Shown: one piece after another, positions 23,601 through 38,000 of the stretch
Layout: each line of letters starts with the position of its first letter
Numbering within the stretch: position 1 is the stretch's first letter
DNA from: Gordius sp. MW1
Taxonomy: Eukaryota > Nematomorpha > Gordioida > Gordea > Gordiidae
Direction: 5' to 3'
NCBI GenBank assembly: GCA_964036665.1
Contig: OZ038526.1
Coordinates: 21,576,001 to 21,640,000, forward strand
Length of the DNA stretch: 64,000 nucleotides
Translations under genes and position numbers: made by a program
Notes under the pieces: generated by a model
Told to the model about the DNA's origin: nothing
Database searches by the model: none
Seen by the model: only the letters and a program-made list of their open reading frames with translations

Positions 23601-26600
23601 AGCTCGACCAAGGACGAGTATGACTTTTAATCACAAATTTTAAATAATAATAAATATAAACTTTTACTCTCTAAAATTTTGATCACTTAGCCTTCCGTGT
23701 CGAGGTGCCGAGAATATGTAAGCTTTCCTTTTAAACAGACAATCTATGTTAATAAATGTCTCTATTTTTAGCGACATATACACCTACTCTGACAAGTAAG
23801 ATCTTCTGTCATAGATTTGCATTAATCTCAACTCTTTTAGCTCGACCAAGGACGAGTATGACTTTTAATCACAAATTTTAAATAATAATAAATATAAACT
23901 TTTACTCTTTAAAATTTTGATCACTTAGCCTTCCGTGTCGAGGTGCCGAGAATATGTAAGCTTTCCTTTTAAACAGACAATCTATGTTAATAAATGTCTC
24001 TATTTTTAGCGACATATACACCTAGTCTAACAAGTAAGATCTTCTTTCATAGATTTGCATTAATCTCAACTCTTTTAGCTCGACCAAGGACGAGTATGAC
24101 TATTAATCACAAATTTTAAATAATAATAAATATAAACTTTTACCTTGTAAAATTTTGATCACTTAGCCTTCCGTGTCGAGGTGCCGAGAATATGTAAGCT
24201 TTCCTTTTAAACAGACAATCTATGTTAATAAATGTCTCTATTTTTAGCGACATATACACCTACTCTGACAAGTAAGATCTTCTGTCATAGATTTGCATTA
24301 ATCTCAACTCTTTTAGCTCGACCAAGGACGAGTATGACTTTTAATCACAAATTTTAAATAATAATAAATATAAACTTTTACCTTGTAAAATTTTGATCAC
24401 TTAGCCTTCCGTGTCGAGGTGCCGAGAATATGTAAGCTTTCCTTTTAAACAGACAATCTATGTTAATAAATGTCTCTATTTTTAGCGACATATACACCTA
24501 CTCTGACAAGTAAGATCTTCTGTCATAGATTTGCATTAATCTCAACTCTTTTAGCTCGACCAAGGACGAGTATGACTTTTAATCACAAATTTTAAATAAT
24601 AATAAATATAAACTTTTACTCTCTAAAATTTTGATCACTTAGCCTTCCGTGTCGAGGTGCCGAGAATATGTAAGCTTTCCTTTTAAACAGACAATCTATG
24701 TTAATAAATGTCTCTATTTTTAGCGACATATACACCTACTCTGACAAGTAAGATCTTCTTTCATAGATTTGCATTAATCTCAACTCTTTTAGCTCGACCA
24801 AGGACGAGTATGACTTTTAATCACAAATTTTAAATAATAATAAATATAAACTTTTACTCTCTAAAATTTTGATCAATTAGCCTTCCGTGTCCAGGTGCCG
24901 AGAATATGTAAGCTTTCCTTTTAAACAGACAATCTATGTTAATAAATGTCTCTATTTTTAGCGACATATACACCTACTCTGACAAGTAAGATCTTCTGTC
25001 ATAGATTTGCATTAATTTCAACACTTTTAGCTCGACCAAGGACGAGTATGACTTTTAATCACAAATTTTAAATAATAATAAATATAAACTTTTACTCTCT
25101 AAAATTTTGATCACTTAGCCTTCCGTGTCGAGGTGCCGAGAATATGTAAGCTTTCCTTTTAAACAGACAATCTATGTTAATAAATGTCTCTATTTTTAGC
25201 GACATATACACCTAGTCTGACAAGTAAGATCTTCTTTCATAGATTTGCATTAATCTCAACTCTTTTAGCTCGACCAAGGACGAGTATGACTATTAATTAA
25301 AAATTTAAAATAATAATAAATATAAACTTTTACTCTCTAATATTTGATCAATTAGCCTTCCGTGTCGAGGTGCCGAGAATATGTAAGCTTACCTTTTAAA
25401 CAGACAATCTATGTTAATAAATGTCTCTATTTTTAGCGACATATACACCTAGTCTGACAAGTAAGATCTTCTTTCATAGATTTGCAATAATCTCAACTCT
25501 TTTAGCTCGACCAAGGACGAGTATGACTATTAATTAAAAATTTAAAATAATAATAAATATAAACTTTTACTCTCCAAAATTTTGATCAATTAGCCCTCCG
25601 TGTCGAGGTGCCGAGAATATGTAAGCTTTCCTTTTAAACAGACAATCTATGTTAATAAATGTCTCTATTTTTAGCGACATATACACCTACTCTGACAAGT
25701 AAGATCTTCTGTCATAGATTTGCATTAATCTCAACTCTTTTAGCTCGACAAAGGACGAGTATGACTATTAATCACAAATTTTAAATAATAATAAATATAA
25801 ACTTTTACCTTGTAAAATTTTGATCACTTAGCCTTCCGTGTCGAGGTGCCGAGAATATGTAAGCTTTCCTTTTAAACAGACAATCTATGTTAATAAATGT
25901 CTCTATTTTTAGCGACATATACATATACTCTGACAAGTAAGATCTTCTGTCATAGATTTGCATTAATCTCAACTCTTTTAGCTCGACCAAGGACGAGTAT
26001 GACTATTAATCACAAATTTTAAATAATAATAAATATAAACTTTTATCTTGTAAAATTTTGATCACTTAGCCTTCCGTGTCGAGGTGCCGAGAATATGTAA
26101 GCTTTTCTTTTAAACAGAAAATCTATGTTAATAAATGTCTCTATTTTTAGCGACATATACACCTACTCTGACAAGTAAGATCTTCTGTCATAGATTTGCA
26201 TTAATCCCAACTCTTTTAGCTCGTCCAAGGACGAGTATGACTAATAATCACAAATTTTAAATAATAATAAAGATAAACTTTTACCTTGTAAAATTTTGAT
26301 CACTTAGCCTTCCGTGTCGAGGTGCCGAGAATATGTAAGCTTTCCTTTTAAACAGACAATCTATGTTAATAAATGTCTCTATTTTTAGCGACATATACAT
26401 CTACTCTGACAAGTAAGATCTTCTGTCATAGATTTGCATTAATCTCAACTCTTTTAGCTCGACCAAGGACGAGTATGACTTTTAATCACAAATTTTAAAT
26501 AATAATAAATATAAACTTTTACTCTCTAAAATTTTGATCACTTAGCCTTCCGTGTCGAGGTGCCGAGAATATGTAAGCTTTCCTTTTAAACAGACAATCT

Positions 26601-28982
26601 ATGTTAATAAATGTCTCTATTTTTAGCGACATATACACCTAGTCTGACAAGTAAGATCTTCTTTCATAGATTTGCATTAATCTCAACTCTTTTAGCTCGA
26701 CCAAGGACGAGTATGACTATTAATTAAAAATTTAAAATAATAATAAATATAAACTTTTACTCTCTAAAATTTTGATCAATTAGCCTTCCGTGTCCAGGTG
26801 CCGAGAATATGTAAGCTTTCCTTTTAAACAGACAATCTATGTTAATAAATGTCTCTATTTTTAGCGACATATACACCTACTCTGACAAGTAAGATCTTCT
26901 GTCATAGATTTGCATTAATTTCAACACTTTTAGCTCGACCAAGGACGAGTATGACTTTTAATCACAAATTTTAAATAATAATAAATATAAACTTTTACTC
27001 TCTAAAATTTTGATCACTTAGCCTTCCGTGTCGAGGTGCCGAGAATATGTAAGCTTTCCTTTTAAACAGACAATCTATGTTAATAAATGTCTCTATTTTT
27101 AGCGACATATACACCTAGTCTGACAAGTAAGATCTTCTTTCATAGATTTGCATTAATCTCAACTCTTTTAGCTCGACCAAGGACGAGTATGACTTTTAAT
27201 CACAAATTTTAAATAATAATAAATATAAACTTTTACTCTCTAAAATTTTGATCACTTAGCCTTCCGTGTCGAGGTGCCGAGAATATGTAAGCTTTCCTTT
27301 TAAACAGACAATCTATGTTAATAAATGTCTCTATTTTTAGCGACATATACACCTAGTCTGACAAGTAAGATCTTCTTTCATAGATTTGCATTAATCTCAA
27401 CTCTTTTAGCTCGACCAAGGACGAGTATGACTATTAATTAAAAATTTAAAATAATAATAAATATAAACTTTTACTCTCTAATATTTGATCAATTAGCCTT
27501 CCGTGTCGAGGTGCCGAGAATATGTAAGCTTACCTTTTAAACAGACAATCTATGTTAATAAATGTCTCTATTTTTAGCGACATATACACCTAGTCTGACA
27601 AGTAAGATCTTCTTTCATAGATTTGCAATAATCTCAACTCTTTTAGCTCGACCAAGGACGAGTATGACTATTAATTAAAAATTTAAAATAATAATAAATA
27701 TAAACTTTTACTCTCCAAAATTTTGATCAATTAGCCCTCCGTGTCGAGGTGCCGAGAATATGTAAGCTTTCCTTTTAAACAGACAATCTATGTTAATAAA
27801 TGTCTCTATTTTTAGCGACATATACACCTACTCTGACAAGTAAGATCTTCTGTCATAGATTTGCATTAATCTCAACTCTTTTAGCTCGACAAAGGACGAG
27901 TATGACTATTAATCACAAATTTTAAATAATAATAAATATAAACTTTTACCTTGTAAAATTTTGATCACTTAGCCTTCCGTGTCGAGGTGCCGAGAATATG
28001 TAAGCTTTCCTTTTAAACAGACAATCTATGTTAATAAATGTCTCTATTTTTAGCGACATATACACCTACTCTGACAAGTAAGATCTTCTGTCATAGATTT
28101 GCATTAATCTCAACTCTTTTAGCTCGACCAAGGACGAGTATGACTATTAATCACAAATTTTAAATAATAATAAATATAAACTTTTATCTTGTAAAATTTT
28201 GATCACTTAGCCTTCCGTGTCGAGGTGCCGAGAATATGTAAGCTTTTCTTTTAAACAGAAAATCTATGTTAATAAATGTCTCTATTTTTAGCGACATATA
28301 CACCTACTCTGACAAGTAAGATCTTCTGTCATAGATTTGCATTAATCCCAACTCTTTTAGCTCGTCCAAGGACGAGTATGACTAATAATCACAAATTTTA
28401 AATAATAATAAAGATAAACTTTTACCTTGTAAAATTTTGATCACTTAGCCTTCCGTGTCGAGGTGCCGAGAATATGTAAGCTTTCCTTTTAAACAGACAA
28501 TCTATGTTAATAAATGTCTCTATTTTTAGCGACATATACACCTACTCTGACAAGTAAGATCTTCTGTCATAGATTTGCATTAATCTCAACTCTTTTAGCT
28601 CGACCAAGGACGAGTATGACTTTTAATCACAAATTTTAAATAATAATAAATATAAACTTTTACTCTCTAAAATTTTGATCACTTAGCCTTCCGTGTCGAG
28701 GTGCCGAGAATATGTAAGCTTTCCTTTTAAACAGACAATCTATGTTAATAAATGTCTCTATTTTTAGCGACATATACACCTAGTCTGACAAGTAAGATCT
28801 TCTTTCATAGATTTGCATTAATCTCAACTCTTTTAGCTCGACCAAGGACGAGTATGACTATTAATTAAAAATTTAAAATAATAATAAATATAAACTTTTA
28901 CTCTCTAAAATTTTGATCAATTAGCCTTCCGTGTCCAGGTGCCGAGAATATGTAAGCTTTCCTTTTAAACAGACAATCTATG
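17621..28982 (+). repeat. Middle domain (M), rich in gactttt monomers and short local repeats
   Basis: This domain is dominated by monomers reading gtatgacttttaatc and ctctaaaattttgatcac, with frequent ctagtct variants. It contains a 5-monomer repeat (ctagtctaac at 17835 and 19025, 1190 bp apart; aatttcaacac repeats at the same spacing). About 2.2 kb at 20237-22467 copies 14050-16280 of the left block (offset 26 monomers less 1 bp). A 9-monomer repeat occupies about 25027-29059. Single-base deletions at about 19370, 25341 and 27482 are the only length changes I found here. Confidence 0.75.
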
Positions 28983-29059
28983 TTAATAAATGTCTCTATT
29001 TTTAGCGACATATACACCTACTCTGACAAGTAAGATCTTCTGTCATAGATTTGCATTAA
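25027..29059 (+). repeat. Nine-monomer tandem duplication (2141 bp)
   Basis: The stretch 25027-26918 matches 27168-29059 at an offset of 2141 bp (nine monomers less 1 bp). Shared private markers are the 1-bp-short ctctaatatttgatc (near 25333 and 27474), gcaataatc (near 25490 and 27630), ctctccaaaatt, and aaagataaac (26271 and 28412). Later single differences, such as acatatactctg near 25921, distinguish the copies. Confidence 0.8.
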
Positions 29060-32000
29060 TCTCAACTCTTTTAGCTCGACCAAGGACGAGTATGACTATT
29101 ACTCACAAATTTTAAATAATAATAAATATAAACTTTTATCTTGTAAAATTTTGATCACTTAGCCTTCCGTGTCGAGGTGCCGAGAATATGTAAGCTTTCC
29201 TTTTAAACAGACAATCTATGTTAATAAATGTCTCTATTTTTAGCGACATATACACCTACTCTGACAAGTAAGATCTTCTGTCATAGATTTGCATTAATCT
29301 CAACTCTTTTAGCTCGACCAAGGACGAGTATGACTATTAATCACAAATTTTAAATAATAATAAATATAAACTTTTACTCTCTAAAATTTTAATCATTTAG
29401 CCTTCCGTGTCGAGGTGCCGAGAATATGTAAGCTTTCCTTTTAAACAGACAATCTATGTTAATAAATGTCTCTATTTTTAGCGACATATACACCTACTCT
29501 GACAAGTAAGATCTTCTGTCATAGATTTGCATTAATCTCAACTCTTTTAGCTCGACCAAGGACGAGTATGACTATTAATCACAAATTTTAAATAATAATA
29601 AATATAAACTTTTACTCTCTAAAATTTTAATCATTTAGCCTTCCGTGTCGAGGTGCCGAGAATATGTAAGCTTTCCTTTTAAACAGACAATCTATGTTAA
29701 TAAATGTCTCTATTTTTAGCGACATATACACCTACTCTGACAAGTAAGATCTTCTGTCATAGATTTGCATTAATCTCAACTCTTTTAGCTCGACCAAGGA
29801 CGAGTATGACTATTAATCACAAATTTTAAATAATAATAAATATAAACTTTTACCTTGTAAAATTTTGATCACTTAGCCTTCCGTGTCGAGGTGCCGAGAA
29901 TATGTAAGCTTTCCTTTTAAACAGACAATCTATGTTAATAAATGTCTCTATTTTTAGCGACATATACACCTACTCTGACAAGTAAGATCTTCTGTCATAG
30001 ATTTGCATTAATCTCACCTCTTTTAGCTCGACCAAGGACGAGTATGACTATTAATCACAAATTTTGAATAATAATAAATATAAACTTTTACTCTCTAAAA
30101 TTTTGATCACTTAGCCTTCCGTGTCGAGGTACAGAGAATATGTAAGCTTTTCTTTTAAACAGACAATCTATGTTAATAAATGTCTCTATTTTTAGCGACA
30201 TATACACCTACTCGGACAAGTAAGATCTTCTGTCATAGATTTGCATTAATCCCAACTATTTTAGCTCGTCCAAGGACGAGTATGACTAATAATCACAAAT
30301 TTTAAATAATAATAAATATAAACTTTTACCTTGTAAAATTTTGATCACTTAGCCTTCCGTGTCGAGGTGCCGAGAATATGTAAGCTTTCCTTTTAAACAG
30401 ACAATCTATGTTAATAAATGTCTCTATTTTTAGCGACATATACACCTACTCTGACAAGTAAGATCTTCTGTCATAGATTTGCATTAATCCCAACTCTTTT
30501 AGCTCGACCAAGCACGAGTATGACTTTTAATCACAAATTTTAAATAATAATAAATATAAACTTTTACTCTCTAAAATTTTGATCACTTAGCCTTCCGTGT
30601 CGAGGTGCCGAGAATATGTAAGCTTTCCTTTTAAACAGACAATCTATGTTAATAAATGTCTGTATTTTTAGCGACATATACACCTACTCTGACAAGTAAG
30701 ATCTTCTGTCATAGATTTGCATTAATCTCATCTCTTTTAGCTCGACCAAGGACGATTATGACTATTAATCACAAATTTTAAATAATAATAAATATAAACT
30801 TTTACTCTCTAAAATTTTGATCCATTAGCCTTCCGTGTCGAGGTGCCGAGAATATGTAAGCTTTCCTTTTAAACAGACAATCTATGTTAATAAATGTCTC
30901 TATTTTTAGCGACATATACACCTACTATGACAAGTAAGATCTTCTGTCATAGATTTGCATTAATCTCAACTCTTTTAGCTCGTCCAAGGACGAGTATGAC
31001 TATTAATCACAAATTTTAAATAATAATAAATATAAACTTTTACCTTGTAAATTTTTGATCACTTAGCCTTCCGTGTCGAGGTGCCGAGAATATGTAAGCT
31101 TTCCTTTTAAACAGACAATCTATGTTAATAAATGTCTCTATTTTTAGCGACATATACACCTACTCTGACAAGTAAGATCTTCTGTCATAGATTTGCATTA
31201 ATCTCAACTCTTTTAGCTCGACCAAGGACGAGTATGACTATTAATTAAAAATTTAAAATAATAATAAATATAAACTTTTACTCTCTAAAATTTTAATCAT
31301 TTAGCCTTCCGTGTCGAGGTGCCGAGAATATGTAAGCTTTCCTTTTAAACAGACAATCTATGTTAATAAATGTCTCTATTTTTAGTGACATATACACCTA
31401 CTCTGACAAGTAAGATCTTCTGTCATAGATTTGCATTAATCTCAACTCTTTTAGCTCGACCAAGGACGAGTATGACTATTAATCACAAATTTTGAATTAT
31501 AATAAATATAAACTTTTAATCTCTAAAATTTTAATCATTTAGCCTTCCGTGTCGAGGTGCCGAGAATATGTAAGCTTTCCTTTTAAACAGACAATCTATG
31601 TTAATAAATGTCTCTATTTTTAGCGACATATACACCTACTCTGACAAGTAAGATCTTCTGTCATAGATTTGCATTAATCTCAACTCTTTTAGCTCGATCA
31701 AGGACGAGTATAACTATTAATCACAAATTTTAAATAATAATAAATATAAACTTTTATCTTGTAAAATTTCGATCACTTAGCCTTCCGTGTCGAGGTGCCG
31801 AGAATATGTAAGCTTTCCTTTTAAACAGACAATCTATGTTAATAAATGTCTCTATTTTTAGCGACATATACACCTACTCTGACAAGTAAGATCTTCTTTC
31901 ATAGATTTGCATTAATCTCAACTCTTTTAGCTCGACCAAGGACGAGTATGACTATTAATCACAAATTTTAAATAATAATAAATATAAACTTTTACTCTCT

Positions 32001-35000
32001 ATAATTTTGATCAATTAGCCTTCCGTGTCGAGGTGCCGAGAATATGTAAGCTTTCCTTTTAAACAGACAATCTATGTTAATAAATGTCTCTATTTTTAGC
32101 GACATATACACCTACTATGACAAGTAAGATCTTCTGTCATAGATTTGCATTAATCTCAACTCTTTTAGCTCGTCCAAGGACGAGTATGACTATTAATCAC
32201 AAATTTTAAATAATAATAAATATAAACTTTTACCTTGTAAATTTTTGATCACTTAGCCTTCCGTGTCGAGGTGCCGAGAATATGTAAGCTTTCCTTTTAA
32301 ACAGACAATCTATGTTAATAAATGTCTCTATTTTTAGTGACATATACACCTACTCTGACAAGTAAGATCTTCTGTCATAGATTTGCATTAATCTCAACTC
32401 TTTTAGCTCGACCAAGGACGAGTATGACTATTAATCACAAATTTTGAATAATAATAAATATAAACTTTTAATCTCTAAAATTTTAATCATTTAGCCTTCC
32501 GTGTCGAGGTGCCGAGAATATGTAAGCTTTCCTTTTAAACAGACAATCTATGTTAATAAATGTCTCTATTTTTAGCGACATATACACCTACTCTGACAAG
32601 TAAGATCTTCTGTCATAGATTTGCATTAATCTCAACTCTTTTAGCTCGACCAAGGACGAGTATGACTATTAATCACAAATTTTAAATAATAATAAATATA
32701 AACTTTTATCTTGTAAAATTTCGATCACTTAGCCTTCCGTGTCGAGGTGCCGAGAATATGTAAGCTTTCCTTTTAAACAGACAATCTATGTTAATAAATG
32801 TCTCTATTTTTAGCGACATATACACCTACTCTGACAAGTAAGATCTTCTGTCATAGATTTGCATTAATCTCAACTCTTTTAGCTCGACCAAGGACGAGTA
32901 TGACTATTAATCACAAATTTTAAATAATAATAAATATAAACTTTTATCTTGTAAAATTTTGATCACTTAGCCTTCCGTGTCGAGGTGCCGAGAATATGTA
33001 AGCTTTTCTTTTAAACAGAAAATCTATGTTAATAAATGTCTCTATTTTTAGCGACATATACACCTACTCTGACAAGTAAGATCTTCTGTCATAGATTTGC
33101 ATTAATCCCAACTCTTTTAGCTCGTCCAAGGACGAGTATGACTAATAATCACAAATTTTAAATAATAATAAAGATAAACTTTTACCTTGTAAAATTTTGA
33201 TCACTTAGCCTTCCGTGTCGAGGTGCCGAGAATATGTAAGCTTTCCTTTTAAACAGACAATCTATGTTAATAAATGTCTCTATTTTTAGCGACATATACA
33301 CCTACTCTGACAAGTAAGATCTTCTGTCATAGATTTGCATTAATCTCAACTCTTTTAGCTCGACCAAGGACGAGTATGACTTTTAATCACAAATTTTAAA
33401 TAATAATAAATATAAACTTTTACTCTCTAAAATTTTGATCACTTAGCCTTCCGTGTCGAGGTGCCGAGAATATGTAAGCTTTCCTTTTAAACAGACAATC
33501 TATGTTAATAAATGTCTCTATTTTTAGCGACATATACACCTAGTCTGACAAGTAAGATCTTCTTTCATAGATTTGCATTAATCTCAACTCTTTTAGCTCG
33601 ACCAAGGACGAGTATGACTATTAATTAAAAATTTAAAATAATAATAAATATAAACTTTTACTCTCTAAAATTTTGATCAATTAGCCTTCCGTGTCCAGGT
33701 GCCGAGAATATGTAAGCTTTCCTTTTAAACAGACAATCTATGTTAATAAATGTCTCTATTTTTAGCGACATATACACCTACTCTGACAAGTAAGATCTTC
33801 TGTCATAGATTTGCATTAATCTCAACTCTTTTAGCTCGACCAAGGACGAGTATGACTATTACTCACAAATTTTAAATAATAATAAATATAAACTTTTATC
33901 TTGTAAAATTTTGATCACTTAGCCTTCCGTGTCGAGGTGCCGAGAATATGTAAGCTTTCCTTTTAAACAGACAATCTATGTTAATAAATGTCTCTATTTT
34001 TAGCGACATATACACCTACTCGGACAAGTAAGATCTTCTGTCATAGATTTGCATTAATCCCAACTCTTTTAGCTCGTCCAAGGACGAGTATGACTAATAA
34101 TCACAAATTTTAAATAATAATAAATATAAACTTTTACCTTGTAAAATTTTGATCACTTAGCCTTCCGTGTCGAGGTGCCGAGAATATGTAAGCTTTCCTT
34201 TTAAACAGACAATCTATGTTAATAAATGTCTCTATTTTTAGCGACATATACACCTACTCTGACAAGTAAGATCTTCTGTCATAGATTTGCATTAATCCCA
34301 ACTCTTTTAGCTCGACCAAGGACGAGTATGACTTTTAATCACAAATTTTAAATAATAATAAATATAAACTTTTACTCTCTAAAATTTTGATCACTTAGCC
34401 TTCCGTGTCGAGGTGCCGAGAATATGTAAGCTTTCCTTTTAAACAGACAATCTATGTTAATAAATGTCTGTATTTTTAGCGACATATACACCTACTCTGA
34501 CAAGTAAGATCTTCTGTCATAGATTTGCATTAATCTCATCTCTTTTAGCTCGACCAAGGACGATTATGACTATTAATCACAAATTTTAAATAATAATAAA
34601 TATAAACTTTTACTCTCTAAAATTTTGATCAATTAGCCTTCCGTGTCGAGGTGCCGAGAATATGTAAGCTTTCCTTTTAAACAGACAATCTATGTTAATA
34701 AATGTCTCTATTTTTAGCGACATATACACCTACTATGACAAGTAAGATCTTCTGTCATAGATTTGCATTAATCTCAACTCTTTTAGCTCGTCCAAGGACG
34801 AGTATGACTATTAATCACAAATTTTAAATAATAATAAATATAAACTTTTACCTTGTAAATTTTTGATCACTTAGCCTTCCGTGTCGAGGTGCCGAGAATA
34901 TGTAAGCTTTCCTTTTAAACAGACAATCTATGTTAATAAATGTCTCTATTTTTAGCGACATATACACCTACTCGGACAAGTAAGATCTTCTGTCATAGAT

Positions 35001-35012
35001 TTGCATTAATCC

Positions 35013-38000
35013 CAACTCTTTTAGCTCGTCCAAGGACGAGTATGACTATTAATCACAAATTTTAAATAATAATAAATATAAACTTTTACCTTGTAAATTT
35101 TTGATCACTTAGCCTTCCGTGTCGAGGTGCCGAGAATATGTAAGCTTTCCTTTTAAACAGACAATCTATGTTAATAAATGTCTCTATTTTTAGTGACATA
35201 TACACCTACTCTGACAAGTAAGATCTTCTGTCATAGATTTGCATTAATCTCAACTCTTTTAGCTCGACCAAGGACGAGTATGACTATTAATCACAAATTT
35301 TGAATAATAATAAATATAAACTTTTAATCTCTAAAATTTTAATCATTTAGCCTTCCGTGTCGAGGTGCCGAGAATATGTAAGCTTTCCTTTTAAACAGAC
35401 AATCTATGTTAATAAATGTCTCTATTTTTAGCGACATATACACCTACTCTGACAAGTAAGATCTTCTGTCATAGATTTGCATTAATCTCAACTCTTTTAG
35501 CTCGACCAAGGACGAGTATGACTATTAATCACAAATTTTAAATAATAATAAATATAAACTTTTATCTTGTAAAATTTCGATCACTTAGCCTTCCGTGTCG
35601 AGGTGCCGAGAATATGTAAGCTTTTCTTTTAAACAGACAATCTATGTTAATAAATGTCTCTATTTTTAGCGACATATACACCTACTCTGACAAGTAAGAT
35701 CTTCTGTCATAGATTTGCATTAATCCCAACTCTTTTAGCTCGTCCAAGGACGAGTATGACTAATAATCACAAATTTTAAATAATAATAAAGATAAACTTT
35801 TACCTTGTAAAATTTTGATCACTTAGCCTTCCGTGTCGAGGTGCCGAGAATATGTAAGCTTTCCTTTTAAACAGACAATCTATGTTAATAAATGTCTCTA
35901 TTTTTAGCGACATATACACCTACTCTGACAAGTAAGATCTTCTGTCATAGATTTGCATTAATCTCAACTCTTTTAGCTCGACCAAGGACGAGTATGACTT
36001 TTAATCACAAATTTTAAATAATAATAAATATAAACTTTTACTCTCTAAATTTTTGATCACTTAGCCTTCCGTGTCGAGGTGCCGAGAATATGTAAGCTTT
36101 CCTTTTAAACAGACAATCTATGTTAATAAATGTCTCTATTTTTAGCGACATATACACCTAGTCTGACAAGTAAGATCTTCTTTCATAGATTTGCATTAAT
36201 CTCAACTCTTTTAGCTCGACCAAGGACGAGTATGACTATTAATTAAAAATTTAAAATAATAATAAATATAAACTTTTACTCTCTAAAATTTTGATCAATT
36301 AGCCTTCCGTGTCCAGGTGCCGAGAATATGTAAGCTTTCCTTTTAAACAGACAATCTATGTTAATAAATGTCTCTATTTTTAGCGACATATACACCTACT
36401 CTGACAAGTAAGATCTTCTGTCATAGATTTGCATTAATCTCAACTCTTTTAGCTCGACCAAGGACGAGTATGACTATTAATCACAAATTTTAAATAATAA
36501 TAAATATAAACTTTTACCTTGTAAAATTTTGATCACTTAGCCTTCCGTGTCGAGGTGCCGAGAATATGTAAGCTTTCCTTTTAAACAGACAATCAATGTT
36601 AATAAATGTCTCTATTTTTAGCGACATATACACCTACTCTGACAAGTAAGATCTTCTGTCATAGATTTGCATTAATCTCACCTCTTTTAGCTCGACCAAG
36701 GACGAGTATGACTATTAATCACAAATTTTGAATAATAATAAATATAAACTTTTACTCTCTAAAATTTTGATCACTTAGCCTTCCGTGTCGAGGTACCGAG
36801 AATATGTAAGCTTTTCTTTTAAACAGACAATCTATGTTAATAAATGTCTCTATTTTTAGCGACATATACACCTACTCGGACAAGTAAGATCTTCTGTCAT
36901 AGATTTGCATTAATCCCAACTCTTTTAGCTCGTCCAAGGACGAGTATGACTAATAATCACAAATTTTAAATAATAATAAATATAAACTTTTACCTTGTAA
37001 AATTTTGATCACTTAGCCTTCCGTGTCGAGGTGCCGAGAATATGTAAGCTTTCCTTTTAAACAGACAATCTATGTTAATAAATGTCTCTATTTTTAGCGA
37101 CATATACACCTACTCTGACAAGTAAGATCTTCTGTCATAGATTTGCATTAATCCCAACTCTTTTAGCTCGACCAAGGACGAGTATGACTTTTAATCACAA
37201 ATTTTAAATAATAATAAATATAAACTTTTACTCTCTAAAATTTTGATCACTTAGCCTTCCGTGTCGAGGTGCCGAGAATATGTAAGCTTTCCTTTTAAAC
37301 AGACAATCTATGTTAATAAATGTCTGTATTTTTAGCGACATATACACCTACTCTGACAAGTAAGATCTTCTGTCATAGATTTGCATTAATCTCATCTCTT
37401 TTAGCTCGACCAAGGACGAGTATGACTATTAATCACAAATTTTAAATAATAATAAATATAAACTTTTACTCTCTAAAATTTTGATCAATTAGCCTTCCGT
37501 GTCGAGGTGCCGAGAATATGTAAGCTTTCCTTTTAAACAGACAATCTATGTTAATAAATGTCTCTATTTTTAGCGACATATACACCTACTCTGACAAGTA
37601 AGATCTTCTGTCATAGATTTGCATTAATCTCAACTCTTTTAGCTCGTCCAAGGACGAGTATGACTATTAATCACAAATTTTAAATAATAATAAATATAAA
37701 CTTTTACCTTGTAAATTTTTGATCACTTAGCCTTCCGTGTCGAGGTGCCGAGAATATGTAAGCTTTCCTTTTAAACAGACAATCTATGTTAATAAATGTC
37801 TCTATTTTTAGCGACATATACACCTACTCTGACAAGTAAGATCTTCTGTCATAGATTTGCATTAATCTCAACTCTTTTAGCTCTACCAAGGACGAGTATG
37901 ACTATTAATTAAAAATTTAAAATAATAATAAATATAAACTTTTACTCTCTAAAATTTTAATCATTTAGCCTTCCGTGTCGAGGTGCCGAGAATATGTAAG

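Noticed and set aside
25805-25990. 61-codon reverse open frame in the satellite
   Set aside because: It exists only because one monomer has acatatact in place of acacctact; neighbouring copies have a stop there, so it is not a conserved gene.
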